From Spirillospora albida (GTDB taxonomy: Bacteria; Actinomycetota; Actinomycetes; Streptosporangiales; Streptosporangiaceae), in contig NZ_JOFJ01000006.1 of assembly GCF_000718255.1 (NCBI RefSeq), positions 124,001 through 188,000 on the forward strand: a stretch of DNA of 64,000 nt, in the 5' to 3' direction. The position numbers and the translations under genes were made by a program. Numbering within the stretch: the first letter of the stretch is position 1; every line of letters starts with the position of its first letter. The notes under the pieces were generated by a model, which saw only the letters and a list, made by a program, of their open reading frames with translations, made no database searches and was not told the DNA's origin. This document shows positions 1 through 7,387 of the stretch, one piece after another.

Positions 1-348
1 GCCGGTGATGCGGGAGACGTCGATGCCGTTGCGCTCGAGGATCTGGTCGAGGACGCCCTGGTGCGAGCGGGCGTGCACCATCTCCTGGCCGATGAAGCCG
101 CGGATCTCCTCCAGCAGCCGCTCGTCCTTGATGTGCGGCCGCGCGTCCTTGACGCACTGGATGAACCACTTCTCGCCCTCGGGCAGGACGATGTGGAACG
201 AGTTGATGATGTGGGTGGCGACCGGGTCGCCGGGGATCCAGTGCATCGGCGTGGCCGACCAGTCGAAGCTGACCCTCCGTGCCTTGATCGGGGGATGGCG
301 CTCGTCGATCCCGGACGCCGGTCCGCCGGTGGGCAGGGGCTTCGTCAT
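1..348 (-). CDS. Predicted metal-dependent hydrolase (PF10118 type), partial
   Basis: Only the first 116 codons are visible; the gene runs off the left edge. The reading frame begins MTKPLPTG and continues through DWSATPMHWIPGDPV, then IRGFIGQEMVHARSHQ. This resembles the family annotated as predicted metal-dependent hydrolase (Pfam PF10118), whose substrate is not known to me. The Glu and His residues of the GQEMVHARSH segment are plausible metal ligands. The ATG at 348 follows a strong GAGGAGAGGGA ribosome binding site. It lies about 195 bases downstream of fdhD on the same strand; nothing in that gap was recognised as a gene or clear terminator. Function is inferred from family resemblance only. 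Confidence 0.7.
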   Translation of the reverse strand, partial: MTKPLPTGGPASGIDERHPPIKARRVSFDWSATPMHWIPGDPVATHIINSFHIVLPEGEKWFIQCVKDARPHIKDERLLEEIRGFIGQEMVHARSHQGVLDQILERNGIDVSRITG

Positions 349-543
349 TCCCTCTCCTCGCTTCGCGGGGGTAACAAGGTCGCGGGGGAGCGCGCCGCGC
401 CCGCGCGCCCGGCTCCGGGCGCCGCAGTCCGCACCAAGGTCGACAGTCAACTCCTGTGAACGGGGGGTTTCTTGGTGCGGGAACAACAAGTCGCCGCCCG
501 CAAACCATCGCCGGATGATAAGTGACAGTGATCGCTGGCAGGA

Positions 544-1356
544 TCAGCCGGTGATGCGCTCGGCCCCCGTGTAGACGTTCATCGACGCCCCGCGCAGGAA
601 CCCGACCAGGGTCATGCCGGCGTCCTCGGCCAGCTCGACCGCCAGCGACGAGGGGGCCGACACCGCGGCGAGCACCGGGATCCCGGCCCGCGCCGCCTTC
701 TGCGTCAGCTCGAACGACGCGCGGCCGCTCACCATCAGGACGTGCCCGGCCAGCGGCAGCGGCCCGCGCCGCAGCGCCCATCCGATCACCTTGTCGACGG
801 CGTTGTGCCGCCCCACGTCCTCGCGGAGCGCGCGCAGCGCGCCGCCCGCGTCGAACAGGCCCGCCGCGTGCAGGCCGCCGGTCCGGTCGAAGGCCCGCTG
901 CGCCGCCCGCAGCCGGTCGGGCAGGGCGGCGAGCGTCGCCGGGGTGAGCCGGACGCGGTCCGCCGCGATGTCGTGGGGCCGCGTCACCCGCAGCGCCTCG
1001 ATGCTCGACTTGCCGCACACCCCGCACGCGCTCGTCGTGGTGAACGCGCGGGTCAGCGACGCGTCCGGGAGCGGCACGCCGGGCGCGAGCGCCACGTCCA
1101 GGGTGTTCTGCTCCTCGGTGCCGGCGCAGAACCGCATGGACGCGAGGTCGCCCGCGCCGCCGATGATCCCCTCGGCGGCGAGGAACCCGGCGGCGAGGTC
1201 GAAGTCGTGGCCGGGGGTGCGCATCGTGATCGTGAGCGGCGCGCCCGCGACCCGGATCTCCAGGGGCTCCTCCACGGCGAGCGTGTCGGGGCGCCGCCCC
1301 CGCGCCCCGGTGGTGCTCAGGCGCAGCACGGGCCTGCGCACGGTGATCCGCCCCAT
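544..1356 (-). CDS. fdhD: Formate dehydrogenase accessory sulfurtransferase FdhD
   Basis: FdhD passes sulfur from a cysteine desulfurase to the molybdenum cofactor of formate dehydrogenase in the cytoplasm. The 270-residue length is normal. The diagnostic CGVCG motif is present with Cys111 and Cys114, the sulfur-carrying pair, followed by KSSIEAL. The DVGRHNAVDKVIG segment and the C-terminal VSGRASFELTQKAARAG block are also typical of the family. No formate dehydrogenase structural gene lies in the window, but fdhD stands near selenocysteine and molybdopterin genes, which fits a formate dehydrogenase maturation neighbourhood. Identification is secure; the client enzyme is inferred. Confidence 0.95.
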   Translation of the reverse strand: MGRITVRRPVLRLSTTGARGRRPDTLAVEEPLEIRVAGAPLTITMRTPGHDFDLAAGFLAAEGIIGGAGDLASMRFCAGTEEQNTLDVALAPGVPLPDASLTRAFTTTSACGVCGKSSIEALRVTRPHDIAADRVRLTPATLAALPDRLRAAQRAFDRTGGLHAAGLFDAGGALRALREDVGRHNAVDKVIGWALRRGPLPLAGHVLMVSGRASFELTQKAARAGIPVLAAVSAPSSLAVELAEDAGMTLVGFLRGASMNVYTGAERITG

Positions 1357-1381
1357 GCCTGGACGGTACCCGGCGCACCTG

Positions 1382-2008
1382 TCATTCGGGCACCCCGCGG
1401 GGGCGCGGCGTCCGCCAGGAGAACCGCATCGCGAGGACCCGCAGCGAGAACGCCAGCGCGGCGGCTCCCGCGGTGACGGCGCCCTCCCGCAGCCCCGCCC
1501 CGGCCCCGCCCGCGGTGACGGCCGCCCCCATCATCGCGGGCAGCGCGTACAGCTGCCGGTCGTACAGGACGACGGGGATCTGCCCGGCCAGGACGTCCCG
1601 CAGGATGCCGCCGCCGACCGCCGTCAGCACCCCGAGCAGCACCGCGTGCAGCGGCGACAGCCCGTGGTGCAGCGCCTTCAGCGTCCCGGTCGCGCAGAAC
1701 AGCCCGAGCCCCGCCGCGTCGAACAGCAGGACCGCGGGCAGCAACCGCGCCACCTGCGGATGCCAGAAGAACACGAGGGCGGACGCGGCCAGCGGAACGA
1801 GCACGTACCCGGTGCTGGTGAACGCGGCGGGCGGCACCGCGCCGATCAGCACGTCCCGCACGACGCCGCCGCCGAGCGCGGTGGCCTCGGCGAGCATGAC
1901 CATCCCGACGACGTCCATCCGCCGGCGCACGGCGGTGAGCGCGCCGGACACGGCGAACACGAAGATCCCCGCCAGGTCCAGCAGCGCCGTCACGCCCGGA
2001 CCCGTCAC
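1382..2008 (-). CDS. TRIC/YicG-family membrane channel protein
   Basis: This is a small polytopic membrane protein of the bacterial TRIC (formerly UPF0126/YicG, PF03458) family, which forms trimeric cation channels in characterised members. It shows the internal two-fold repeat of the family: each half carries a Gly-rich signature, ALGGGVVRDVLIG and AVGGGILRDVLAG. About seven hydrophobic helices can be counted. I chose the GTG at 2008 because it follows a GAGGGG ribosome binding site and begins just before the first membrane helix; a longer in-frame extension back to 2086 is Arg/Gly-rich and probably untranslated. It ends 25 bases upstream of fdhD and may be cotranscribed with it. Physiological ion specificity cannot be told from sequence. 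Confidence 0.85.
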   Translation of the reverse strand: MTGPGVTALLDLAGIFVFAVSGALTAVRRRMDVVGMVMLAEATALGGGVVRDVLIGAVPPAAFTSTGYVLVPLAASALVFFWHPQVARLLPAVLLFDAAGLGLFCATGTLKALHHGLSPLHAVLLGVLTAVGGGILRDVLAGQIPVVLYDRQLYALPAMMGAAVTAGGAGAGLREGAVTAGAAALAFSLRVLAMRFSWRTPRPRGVPE

Positions 2009-2100
2009 CGGCCCCCCTCGTTCGCGCCCGCCCCGACGGGTCCACGCTACGCTCCGGCCCGGCCGTCCTCGCGGGCGGCCGGGCACCGGAACGCAGGCGG

Positions 2101-2193
2101 CGGAGGCGTACGGGAATCGAACCCGCCGTCCCGAGATGCTCGGGACCGCCGGCTTTGAAGGCCGGGGAGGCCACCAGGCGCTCGCACGCCTCC
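2101..2193 (-). tRNA. selC: tRNA-Sec (anticodon UCA)
   Basis: Read on the minus strand this is a 93-base selenocysteine tRNA. It has an 8-bp acceptor stem (2193-2186 with 2109-2102), a 5-bp T-stem including one G-U pair with a TTCGATT loop, an anticodon stem closing a CTTCAAA loop (anticodon UCA at 2158-2156), and a perfect 8-bp variable arm (2146-2139 with 2135-2128). The discriminator is G2101 and CCA is not encoded. The 8+5 arrangement and long variable arm are diagnostic. The D-arm pairs as six base pairs with a TGGT loop only if C2180 is bulged out, which is unusual. The gene begins 10 bases after the stop of the upstream acyl-CoA ligase, so it may be cotranscribed with it. Confidence 0.95.
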
Positions 2194-2203
2194 GGGCCGC
2201 AGC

Positions 2204-4048
2204 CTAACCCTCGTAGAGGCCGTTGATCACATCGTCGTACTTGCCGTGCACGACGCGGCGCTTCAGCTTCAGGGTCGGGGTGAGCTCCTCGCTCTCGGCG
2301 GTCCACTCGGCGGGCAGCAGGCTCCACTTCTTGACCTGCTGGACGCGGGCGAGCCGCGTGTTGGCGTCCGCGACGGCCTTGCCGACCTCCGCCAGGACGA
2401 GGGGGTGCTGGGCGAGCTCCGCCAGGTCGGCGTTCTCGATGCCGTGGGCGGCGGCCCAGACGGGCGCGACCTCGCCGTCCAGGGTAATGAGCGCGACGAC
2501 GTAGGGGCGGCGGTCGCCGAACGCGAGGGCCTGTCCGACGAGCGGGTGCTCCTTGAGCATGTTCTCGATCATGGAGGGCGCGATGTTCTCGCCGCCCGCC
2601 GTGATGATGAGCTCCTTCTTGCGGTCGACGATCCGGAGGAAGCCGTCCTCGTCCAGCTTGCCGATGTCGCCGGTGTGGACCCAGCCGTCGCCGTCGATGA
2701 GCTCGGCGGTCGCGTCCGGGCGGTTCAGGTAGCCGGGGGTGCAGGTGGCGCCGCGCACCAGGATCTCGCCGTCGTCGCCGAGCTTCAGCTCCACGCCCAT
2801 GAACGGGCGGCCGACGGTGCCGAGCTTGAAGCAGTCGGCGAGGTTCGCGGTGATGGCGCCGGTCGTCTCGGTCATGCCGTAGGCGTCGAAGATCTTCAGC
2901 CCGAGGCCGGCGAAGAAGCGGGCGACCTCCACCGGCAGCGGCGCGGCGGCGCTGGACGCCTGGGCGACCCGGTCGAGCCCGAGGAGCGCGCGCATCGGGG
3001 TGAGGACGGCGGCGTTCGCCTTCTCGAAGGCGGCCTCGACCTCGGGGGTGAGGGTGTTGCCGTACTCCTGCGCCGTGACGTAGGCGCGGCCCGCGTCGAG
3101 GGCGGCGGCGACGGCGGCCTTCTTCGCCTCGTCCTGCTCGGCCGACAGCACCGCCTGGATGCCCGCCATGATCTTCTCCCAGACGCGCGGGACGCCGAAG
3201 AACGAGTGCGGCCGCACCTGCGCCAGGACGGACGTGAGCTGCGCCGGGTCCGGGCAGAAGTGGATATGGGACGCCAGGTTGATCGGCAGGTAGTAGCTGA
3301 GCACCCGGTCGGCGATGTGCGCGAACGGCAGGTAGGAGACGCCGTGCGGGTGCTCGGGCAGGACGGAGGTGCGCCGCACCATCTCCGACTCGTGCAGCAC
3401 CATCGAGTGGGTGATGCGCACGCCCTTGGGGTCGCCGGTCGTGCCGGAGGTGTAGAGCAGCGTCACCGTGTCCGACGGCCGCACCGCCCTCCAGCGGCGG
3501 TCGATCTCGCCGGCGTCGGCGGCGAGCCGCTCGCGGCCGAGTGCGGTGAAGGCGTCCCAGGTGAGGAAGCGGTCGTCGTCGGCGGGACAGGCGGCCGCGT
3601 CCACCACGACGATCCTGCGGAGCTCGGGGAGGCGGTCCAGGACGGGCAGCCAGCGGCCGACCTGGTCGGCGCCGTCCAGCACCGCGTACTTCGCGGAGCA
3701 GTGGCCGGCGACGTAGGCGACCTGGTCGGGCGCGAGGGTGGCGTACACGGTGGTGGGGGTGCCGCCCGCGTGGACGGCGCCGAGGTCGGCGAGGACGTGC
3801 TCGGACCGGTTGGGCATCATCAGCGCGACGACCTCGCCCGGCTCCAGGCCCAGCGCGGCGAACGCGGCGGCGCTCTCCAGCGCGCGCGTCCGGGTGCCGG
3901 CCCAGGTGAGGGTCCGCCATTCGTCGCCGACCCGGTCGGAGTAGGCGGGCAGGTCCCCGTGCCGCTCCGCGGTGTCGGCCAGCGTGGTGCAGATCGTCCG
4001 GCCCTCGACGGCGCGGTCCAGATCGGCCCGCTGCTCCTGGATGCCCAT
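2204..4048 (-). CDS. Long-chain fatty acid-CoA ligase (FadD15-like)
   Basis: This 614-residue enzyme of the ANL superfamily activates a long-chain fatty acid with ATP and CoA. The AMP-binding P-loop LLYTSGTTGDPKGV, the FDAYGMTETTG motif and the HTGDIGKLDEDGFL hinge region are all present in order. It resembles the FadD15-like, membrane-associated long-chain group with the SYLPFAHIADR segment. The ATG at 4048 has a GGGAGGGC ribosome binding site and gives the family's usual length; the in-frame extension to 4426 is low quality and covers the promoter region of the divergent selD. The stop lies ten bases before the tRNA-Sec gene. The exact chain length is not predictable. Confidence 0.9.
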   Translation of the reverse strand: MGIQEQRADLDRAVEGRTICTTLADTAERHGDLPAYSDRVGDEWRTLTWAGTRTRALESAAAFAALGLEPGEVVALMMPNRSEHVLADLGAVHAGGTPTTVYATLAPDQVAYVAGHCSAKYAVLDGADQVGRWLPVLDRLPELRRIVVVDAAACPADDDRFLTWDAFTALGRERLAADAGEIDRRWRAVRPSDTVTLLYTSGTTGDPKGVRITHSMVLHESEMVRRTSVLPEHPHGVSYLPFAHIADRVLSYYLPINLASHIHFCPDPAQLTSVLAQVRPHSFFGVPRVWEKIMAGIQAVLSAEQDEAKKAAVAAALDAGRAYVTAQEYGNTLTPEVEAAFEKANAAVLTPMRALLGLDRVAQASSAAAPLPVEVARFFAGLGLKIFDAYGMTETTGAITANLADCFKLGTVGRPFMGVELKLGDDGEILVRGATCTPGYLNRPDATAELIDGDGWVHTGDIGKLDEDGFLRIVDRKKELIITAGGENIAPSMIENMLKEHPLVGQALAFGDRRPYVVALITLDGEVAPVWAAAHGIENADLAELAQHPLVLAEVGKAVADANTRLARVQQVKKWSLLPAEWTAESEELTPTLKLKRRVVHGKYDDVINGLYEG

Positions 4049-4175
4049 GCTCGCGCCCTCCCGAAGTTCGAGTAAGTGATGACTTGCAGAAGGGTCATCG
4101 CACCATGCCGAACGTCGTTCGGGCAAGTCCCCGGGCGCGGCGCCCCTGGGTGATCGGTTCCGTACAGTCCGTTTG

Positions 4176-4204
4176 TTGATCATTTGGGGGGTTAAGTGTT
4201 GAAT
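4176..4204 (+). promoter_or_regulatory. Putative selD promoter (leaderless)
   Basis: A TTGATC hexamer at 4176-4181 and a TTGAAT hexamer at 4199-4204 are separated by 17 bases and resemble -35 and -10 elements. Only seven bases lie between the -10 and the ATG of selD at 4212, and no ribosome binding site is visible, so the mRNA is probably leaderless. This is inference from spacing and consensus. Confidence 0.5.
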
Positions 4205-4211
4205 CTTCGGG

Positions 4212-5207
4212 ATGACCCGCCTCGCCCGGACCGCCCGTCTTACGCAGTTCGCCCATGGGGGCGGCAGCGCCTCGAAGATCCCCCCGGGCGAGCTGGAACG
4301 GGTCGTCGCCGGCCTCACCGCGCCCGCCGGGGACGCCCTCCTCGTCGGCGGCGGGGACGGCGACGACGCGGCCGTGCTGCGGATCGCCGGCGGCCGTGCC
4401 GTGGTGGCCACCGCCGACTTCTTCACCCCCGTCGTCGACGACGCCTACGACTGGGGCCGCATCGCCGCCGCCAACGCGCTGTCCGACATCTACGCCGTCG
4501 GCGGCGTCCCGCTGATGGCGCTCAACCTGCTCGGCTGGCCCCGCGACGCGCTGCCCGCCGAACTCGCCCGGGAGGTCCTGCGCGGCGGCCGGGACGCCGC
4601 CGCCCGCGCCGGCTGCGCCATCGCGGGCGGCCACAGCATCGACGACCCCGAGCCCAAGTACGGCCTCGCCGTGACGGGCGTCGCCGACCCCGAGCACCTG
4701 CTCCGGCTGGACGGCGGCCGCCCCGGCCTGCCGCTGTCGCTGACCAAGCCGCTCGGCCTCGGCGTCCTCAACGCCCGGCACAAGGCGACCGGCGAGGTGT
4801 TCCCGCACGCCGTCGAGACGATGACGGCGCTGAACGCCGCGGCGTCCGCCGCCGCGCTCGCCGCCGGCGCCCGCTGCGCCACCGACGTGAACGGGTTCGG
4901 CCTGCTCGGCCACCTCTACAAGCTGGCGCGGGCCAGCGGCGTCACCGCGGTCGTCGACGCGTCCGCCGTCGGCCGCCTGGACGGCGCGGCCGAAGCCGTC
5001 CGGGACGGGTTCGTGCCGGTCGGCACCCGCCGCAACCTCGCCTGGGTCGCCCCCCACACCGACTTCGGCCGTATCGCCGAGGAGGAGCGGCTGCTGCTCG
5101 CCGACGCGCAGACCTCCGGCGGGCTGCTCGTCGCCGGGGAGATCCCGGGCGCGCCCGTCATCGGGGAGCTGGTCCCGCGCGGCGAGCGGACCCTCGTGGT
5201 CCGCTAG
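4212..5207 (+). CDS. selD: Selenide, water dikinase SelD with Ser in place of both N-terminal Cys residues
   Basis: SelD makes selenophosphate from selenide and ATP. The family motifs are clear: DGDDAAV, TADFFTPVVDDAYDWGR, ANALSDIYAVGG, GGHSID, DVNGFGLLGH and DAQTSGGLL. Length (331 residues) is near normal. The N-terminal loop is odd: where E. coli has HGAGCGCKI with catalytic Cys17, this protein has HGGGSASKI, so Ser19 (AGC, 4266-4268) and Ser21 (TCG, 4272-4274) replace both Cys residues while Lys22 is kept. No TGA codon stands there, so it is not a selenocysteine form. Its last four bases overlap the end of the convergent prpE. Catalytic competence is doubtful or relies on a different chemistry; the family assignment is firm. 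Confidence 0.9.
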   Translation: MTRLARTARLTQFAHGGGSASKIPPGELERVVAGLTAPAGDALLVGGGDGDDAAVLRIAGGRAVVATADFFTPVVDDAYDWGRIAAANALSDIYAVGGVPLMALNLLGWPRDALPAELAREVLRGGRDAAARAGCAIAGGHSIDDPEPKYGLAVTGVADPEHLLRLDGGRPGLPLSLTKPLGLGVLNARHKATGEVFPHAVETMTALNAAASAAALAAGARCATDVNGFGLLGHLYKLARASGVTAVVDASAVGRLDGAAEAVRDGFVPVGTRRNLAWVAPHTDFGRIAEEERLLLADAQTSGGLLVAGEIPGAPVIGELVPRGERTLVVR

Positions 5208-7087
5208 CCCTCCCGCCGCAGGACGGGCCGCAGGGACTCCAGCACCTCCGGGTCCTCGATGGTGGACGGCACGGGCACCTCCCGCCCGTCGGCGATGCCC
5301 CGCATCACCCCGCGCAGGATCTTGCCCGACCGCGTCTTCGGCAGCGCGGCGACCACCGTGATCTCCTTCAGCGCCGCGACCGGCCCGACCTGGTCGCGGA
5401 CCATCCCGACGAGCTCGGCGGCCAGCTCGCCCTCCTCGGCGAGCACGCCGCTCTTCAGCACCACCAGGCCGCGCGGGACCTGGCCCTTGAGCGCGTCCCG
5501 GACGCCGATCACCGCGCACTCGGCGACCGCCGGATGCGCCGCGATGACCTCCTCCATCGTCCCCGTCGACAGGCGGTGCCCGGCCACGTTGACGACGTCG
5601 TCGGTGCGGCCCATCACCCAGACGTAGCCGTCCTCGTCGATGTGGCCGCCGTCGCCGGTCAGGTAGTGCCCCGGATACCGGGTCAGGTACGACTCGACGA
5701 ACCGCTCGTCGTCCTGCCACAGCGTCGGCAGCGTGCCCGGCGGCAGCGGCAGCCGGATCGCGATCTCGCCGTCCTCGCCGGGCGGCAGCGGCTCCCCGTC
5801 CGGCCCGAGGACCCGCACGTCGTACCCCGGGACCGGCACCGACGGCGAGCCGGGCTTCACCGGGAGCGGCTCCAGCCCGCGCGGGTTCGCCACGATCGGC
5901 CAGCCCGTCTCCGTCTGCCACCAGTGGTCGACGACCGGCCGGTCCAGCATCCGCGACGCCCACCGGTAGGTGTCCGGATCGAGGCGCTCCCCGGCCAGGA
6001 ACAGCGTGTCCAGCGCGGACAGGTCGTGCCCGGCGAGCAGCGCCCCGTCCGGGTCCTCCTTCTTGATCGCGCGGATCGCGGTCGGCGCCGTGAACAGCGT
6101 CTTCACCCGGTGCTCCGCCGCGACCCGCCAGAACGCGCCCGCGTCGGGCGTCCCCACCGGCTTGCCCTCGTACAGGACGGTCGTGCAGCCGGTCAGCAGC
6201 GGCGCGTACACGATGTAGGAGTGCCCGACGACCCACCCGACGTCGGACGCGGCCCAGAACACGTCGCCCGGACCGACCCCGAACACGTTCTCCATCGACC
6301 AGCGCAGCGCGACGGCGTGCCCGCCGTTGTCGCGGACGACGCCCTTCGGCCGGCCCGTCGTCCCCGACGTGTAGAGGATGTACAGCGGGTCCGTCGCGGC
6401 GACCGCCACGCACTCGGCGGGCTCGGCGGACTCCACCGCCTCGTCCCACTCCACGTCCCGGGGCCGCACCAGGTCGGCGTGCAGCTGCGGACGCTGCCGG
6501 ATCACGCACCGCTCCACCTTGTGCCGCGCCAGGTCCAGCGCCTTGTCCAGCAGCGGCTTGTACGGGACGATCCGGCCGCCCTCGATCCCGCAGGACGCCG
6601 ACACGACCGCCTTGGGCCGGGCGTGGTCGATCCGCACGGCCAGCTCCTGCGCGGCGAACCCGCCGAACACCACCGAGTGGACGGCGCCCAGCCGCGCGCA
6701 CGCCAGCATCGCGACGACCGCCTCGGGGATCATCGGCAGGTAGATCACGACGCGGTCGCCGCGGTCGACGCCCTGCGCGCGCAGCGCCCCCGCGAACCGG
6801 GCCACCAGGTCCGTCAGCTCCCGGTAGGAGAACGTCCGGACCGTGCCGGTGACCGGGCTGTCGTAGATCAGCGCCGCCTGCTCGCCCCGGCCCTCCTCGA
6901 CATGCCGGTCGAGGGCGTTGTCGCAGGTGTTCAGCTCACCGCCGGTGAACCAGCGGTAGAACGGCGGAGCCCCGTCGTCCAGGACGCGGTCCGGCGGCAC
7001 GAGCCAGCGGATGTCGCGCGCCGCCAGCCCCCAGAACCGGGTCGGGTCGGCGATGCTGCGTTCGTACGCCGCCGCGTAGGCGCCCAT
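5204..7087 (-). CDS. prpE: Propionyl-CoA synthetase (propionate-CoA ligase)
   Basis: The 627-residue protein belongs to the acetyl/propionyl-CoA synthetase branch of the ANL superfamily and most resembles PrpE/ACSS3. It starts with an ACAS N-terminal segment (YERSIADPTRFWG), then carries YILYTSGTTGRPKGV, the WWQTETGWP motif, TGDGGHIDEDGYV, and the C-terminal RSGKILRG whose Lys is the acylation-regulated residue in this family. The ATG at 7087 has a GGGAGGA ribosome binding site; the longer in-frame start at 7186 is not supported. It sits convergent to selD with a 4-base overlap of the two stop codons. Propionate is the likeliest substrate, with other short acyl chains possible. Confidence 0.9.
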   Translation of the reverse strand: MGAYAAAYERSIADPTRFWGLAARDIRWLVPPDRVLDDGAPPFYRWFTGGELNTCDNALDRHVEEGRGEQAALIYDSPVTGTVRTFSYRELTDLVARFAGALRAQGVDRGDRVVIYLPMIPEAVVAMLACARLGAVHSVVFGGFAAQELAVRIDHARPKAVVSASCGIEGGRIVPYKPLLDKALDLARHKVERCVIRQRPQLHADLVRPRDVEWDEAVESAEPAECVAVAATDPLYILYTSGTTGRPKGVVRDNGGHAVALRWSMENVFGVGPGDVFWAASDVGWVVGHSYIVYAPLLTGCTTVLYEGKPVGTPDAGAFWRVAAEHRVKTLFTAPTAIRAIKKEDPDGALLAGHDLSALDTLFLAGERLDPDTYRWASRMLDRPVVDHWWQTETGWPIVANPRGLEPLPVKPGSPSVPVPGYDVRVLGPDGEPLPPGEDGEIAIRLPLPPGTLPTLWQDDERFVESYLTRYPGHYLTGDGGHIDEDGYVWVMGRTDDVVNVAGHRLSTGTMEEVIAAHPAVAECAVIGVRDALKGQVPRGLVVLKSGVLAEEGELAAELVGMVRDQVGPVAALKEITVVAALPKTRSGKILRGVMRGIADGREVPVPSTIEDPEVLESLRPVLRREG

Positions 7088-7292
7088 GTCGTCCTCCCGG
7101 TACGGTCGGTCCCCGCCTCGAACTCCATGCCCCCCGGCCCCGCCCGCGAGGACGGGGGCCACCCCTATAGGGCACGGCGCGGACACCGTTCGTCAAGGCC
7201 CCGCGCCGTCGGCGCGCCATCGGTACCGCCCCGTCGGAGCGCTCCAGGCCCCGCGTCCGCGGAGTGCGCCGCCCCGCGCGGGGGCGGAACGT

Positions 7293-7387
7293 TAGGGTTG
7301 CCATCCGTGGACCTTCGTCTGCGTCACGCCCGCCCTCCCCTCCCCGCCGCGCCGTTCCCGCCTTCCCCGGCGAGGAACGAGGAGTGA
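7293..7387 (+). other. Possible promoter and 26-codon leader ORF coupled to the selB-like gene
   Basis: A TAGGGT hexamer at 7293-7298 resembles the -10 elements used by other leaderless genes in this window. Eight bases later a GTG at 7307 opens a 26-codon frame (VDLRLRHARPPL..., Pro/Arg-rich) whose TGA at 7385-7387 overlaps the ATG of the selB-like gene at 7387. The arrangement suggests translational coupling. It could be a true leader peptide, chance, or the tail of a lost upstream gene; selA precedes selB in many genomes. No homology is recognised. Confidence 0.35.

Noticed and set aside
1317..3920. Very long Arg/Gly/Pro-rich open frames on the opposite strand or in other frames of fadD, prpE, icmF, metH and similar genes
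   Set aside because: They are by-products of third-position GC bias and lack family motifs, plausible starts and normal composition.
4266..4274. selD as a selenoprotein with in-frame TGA at the catalytic position
   Set aside because: The codons are AGC and TCG; no TGA is present.
7307..7384. Leader ORF as the 3' end of a degraded selA
   Set aside because: A faint similarity to the LDLR...PP tail of SelA can be seen, but nothing upstream in frame resembles SelA, so the call cannot be supported.
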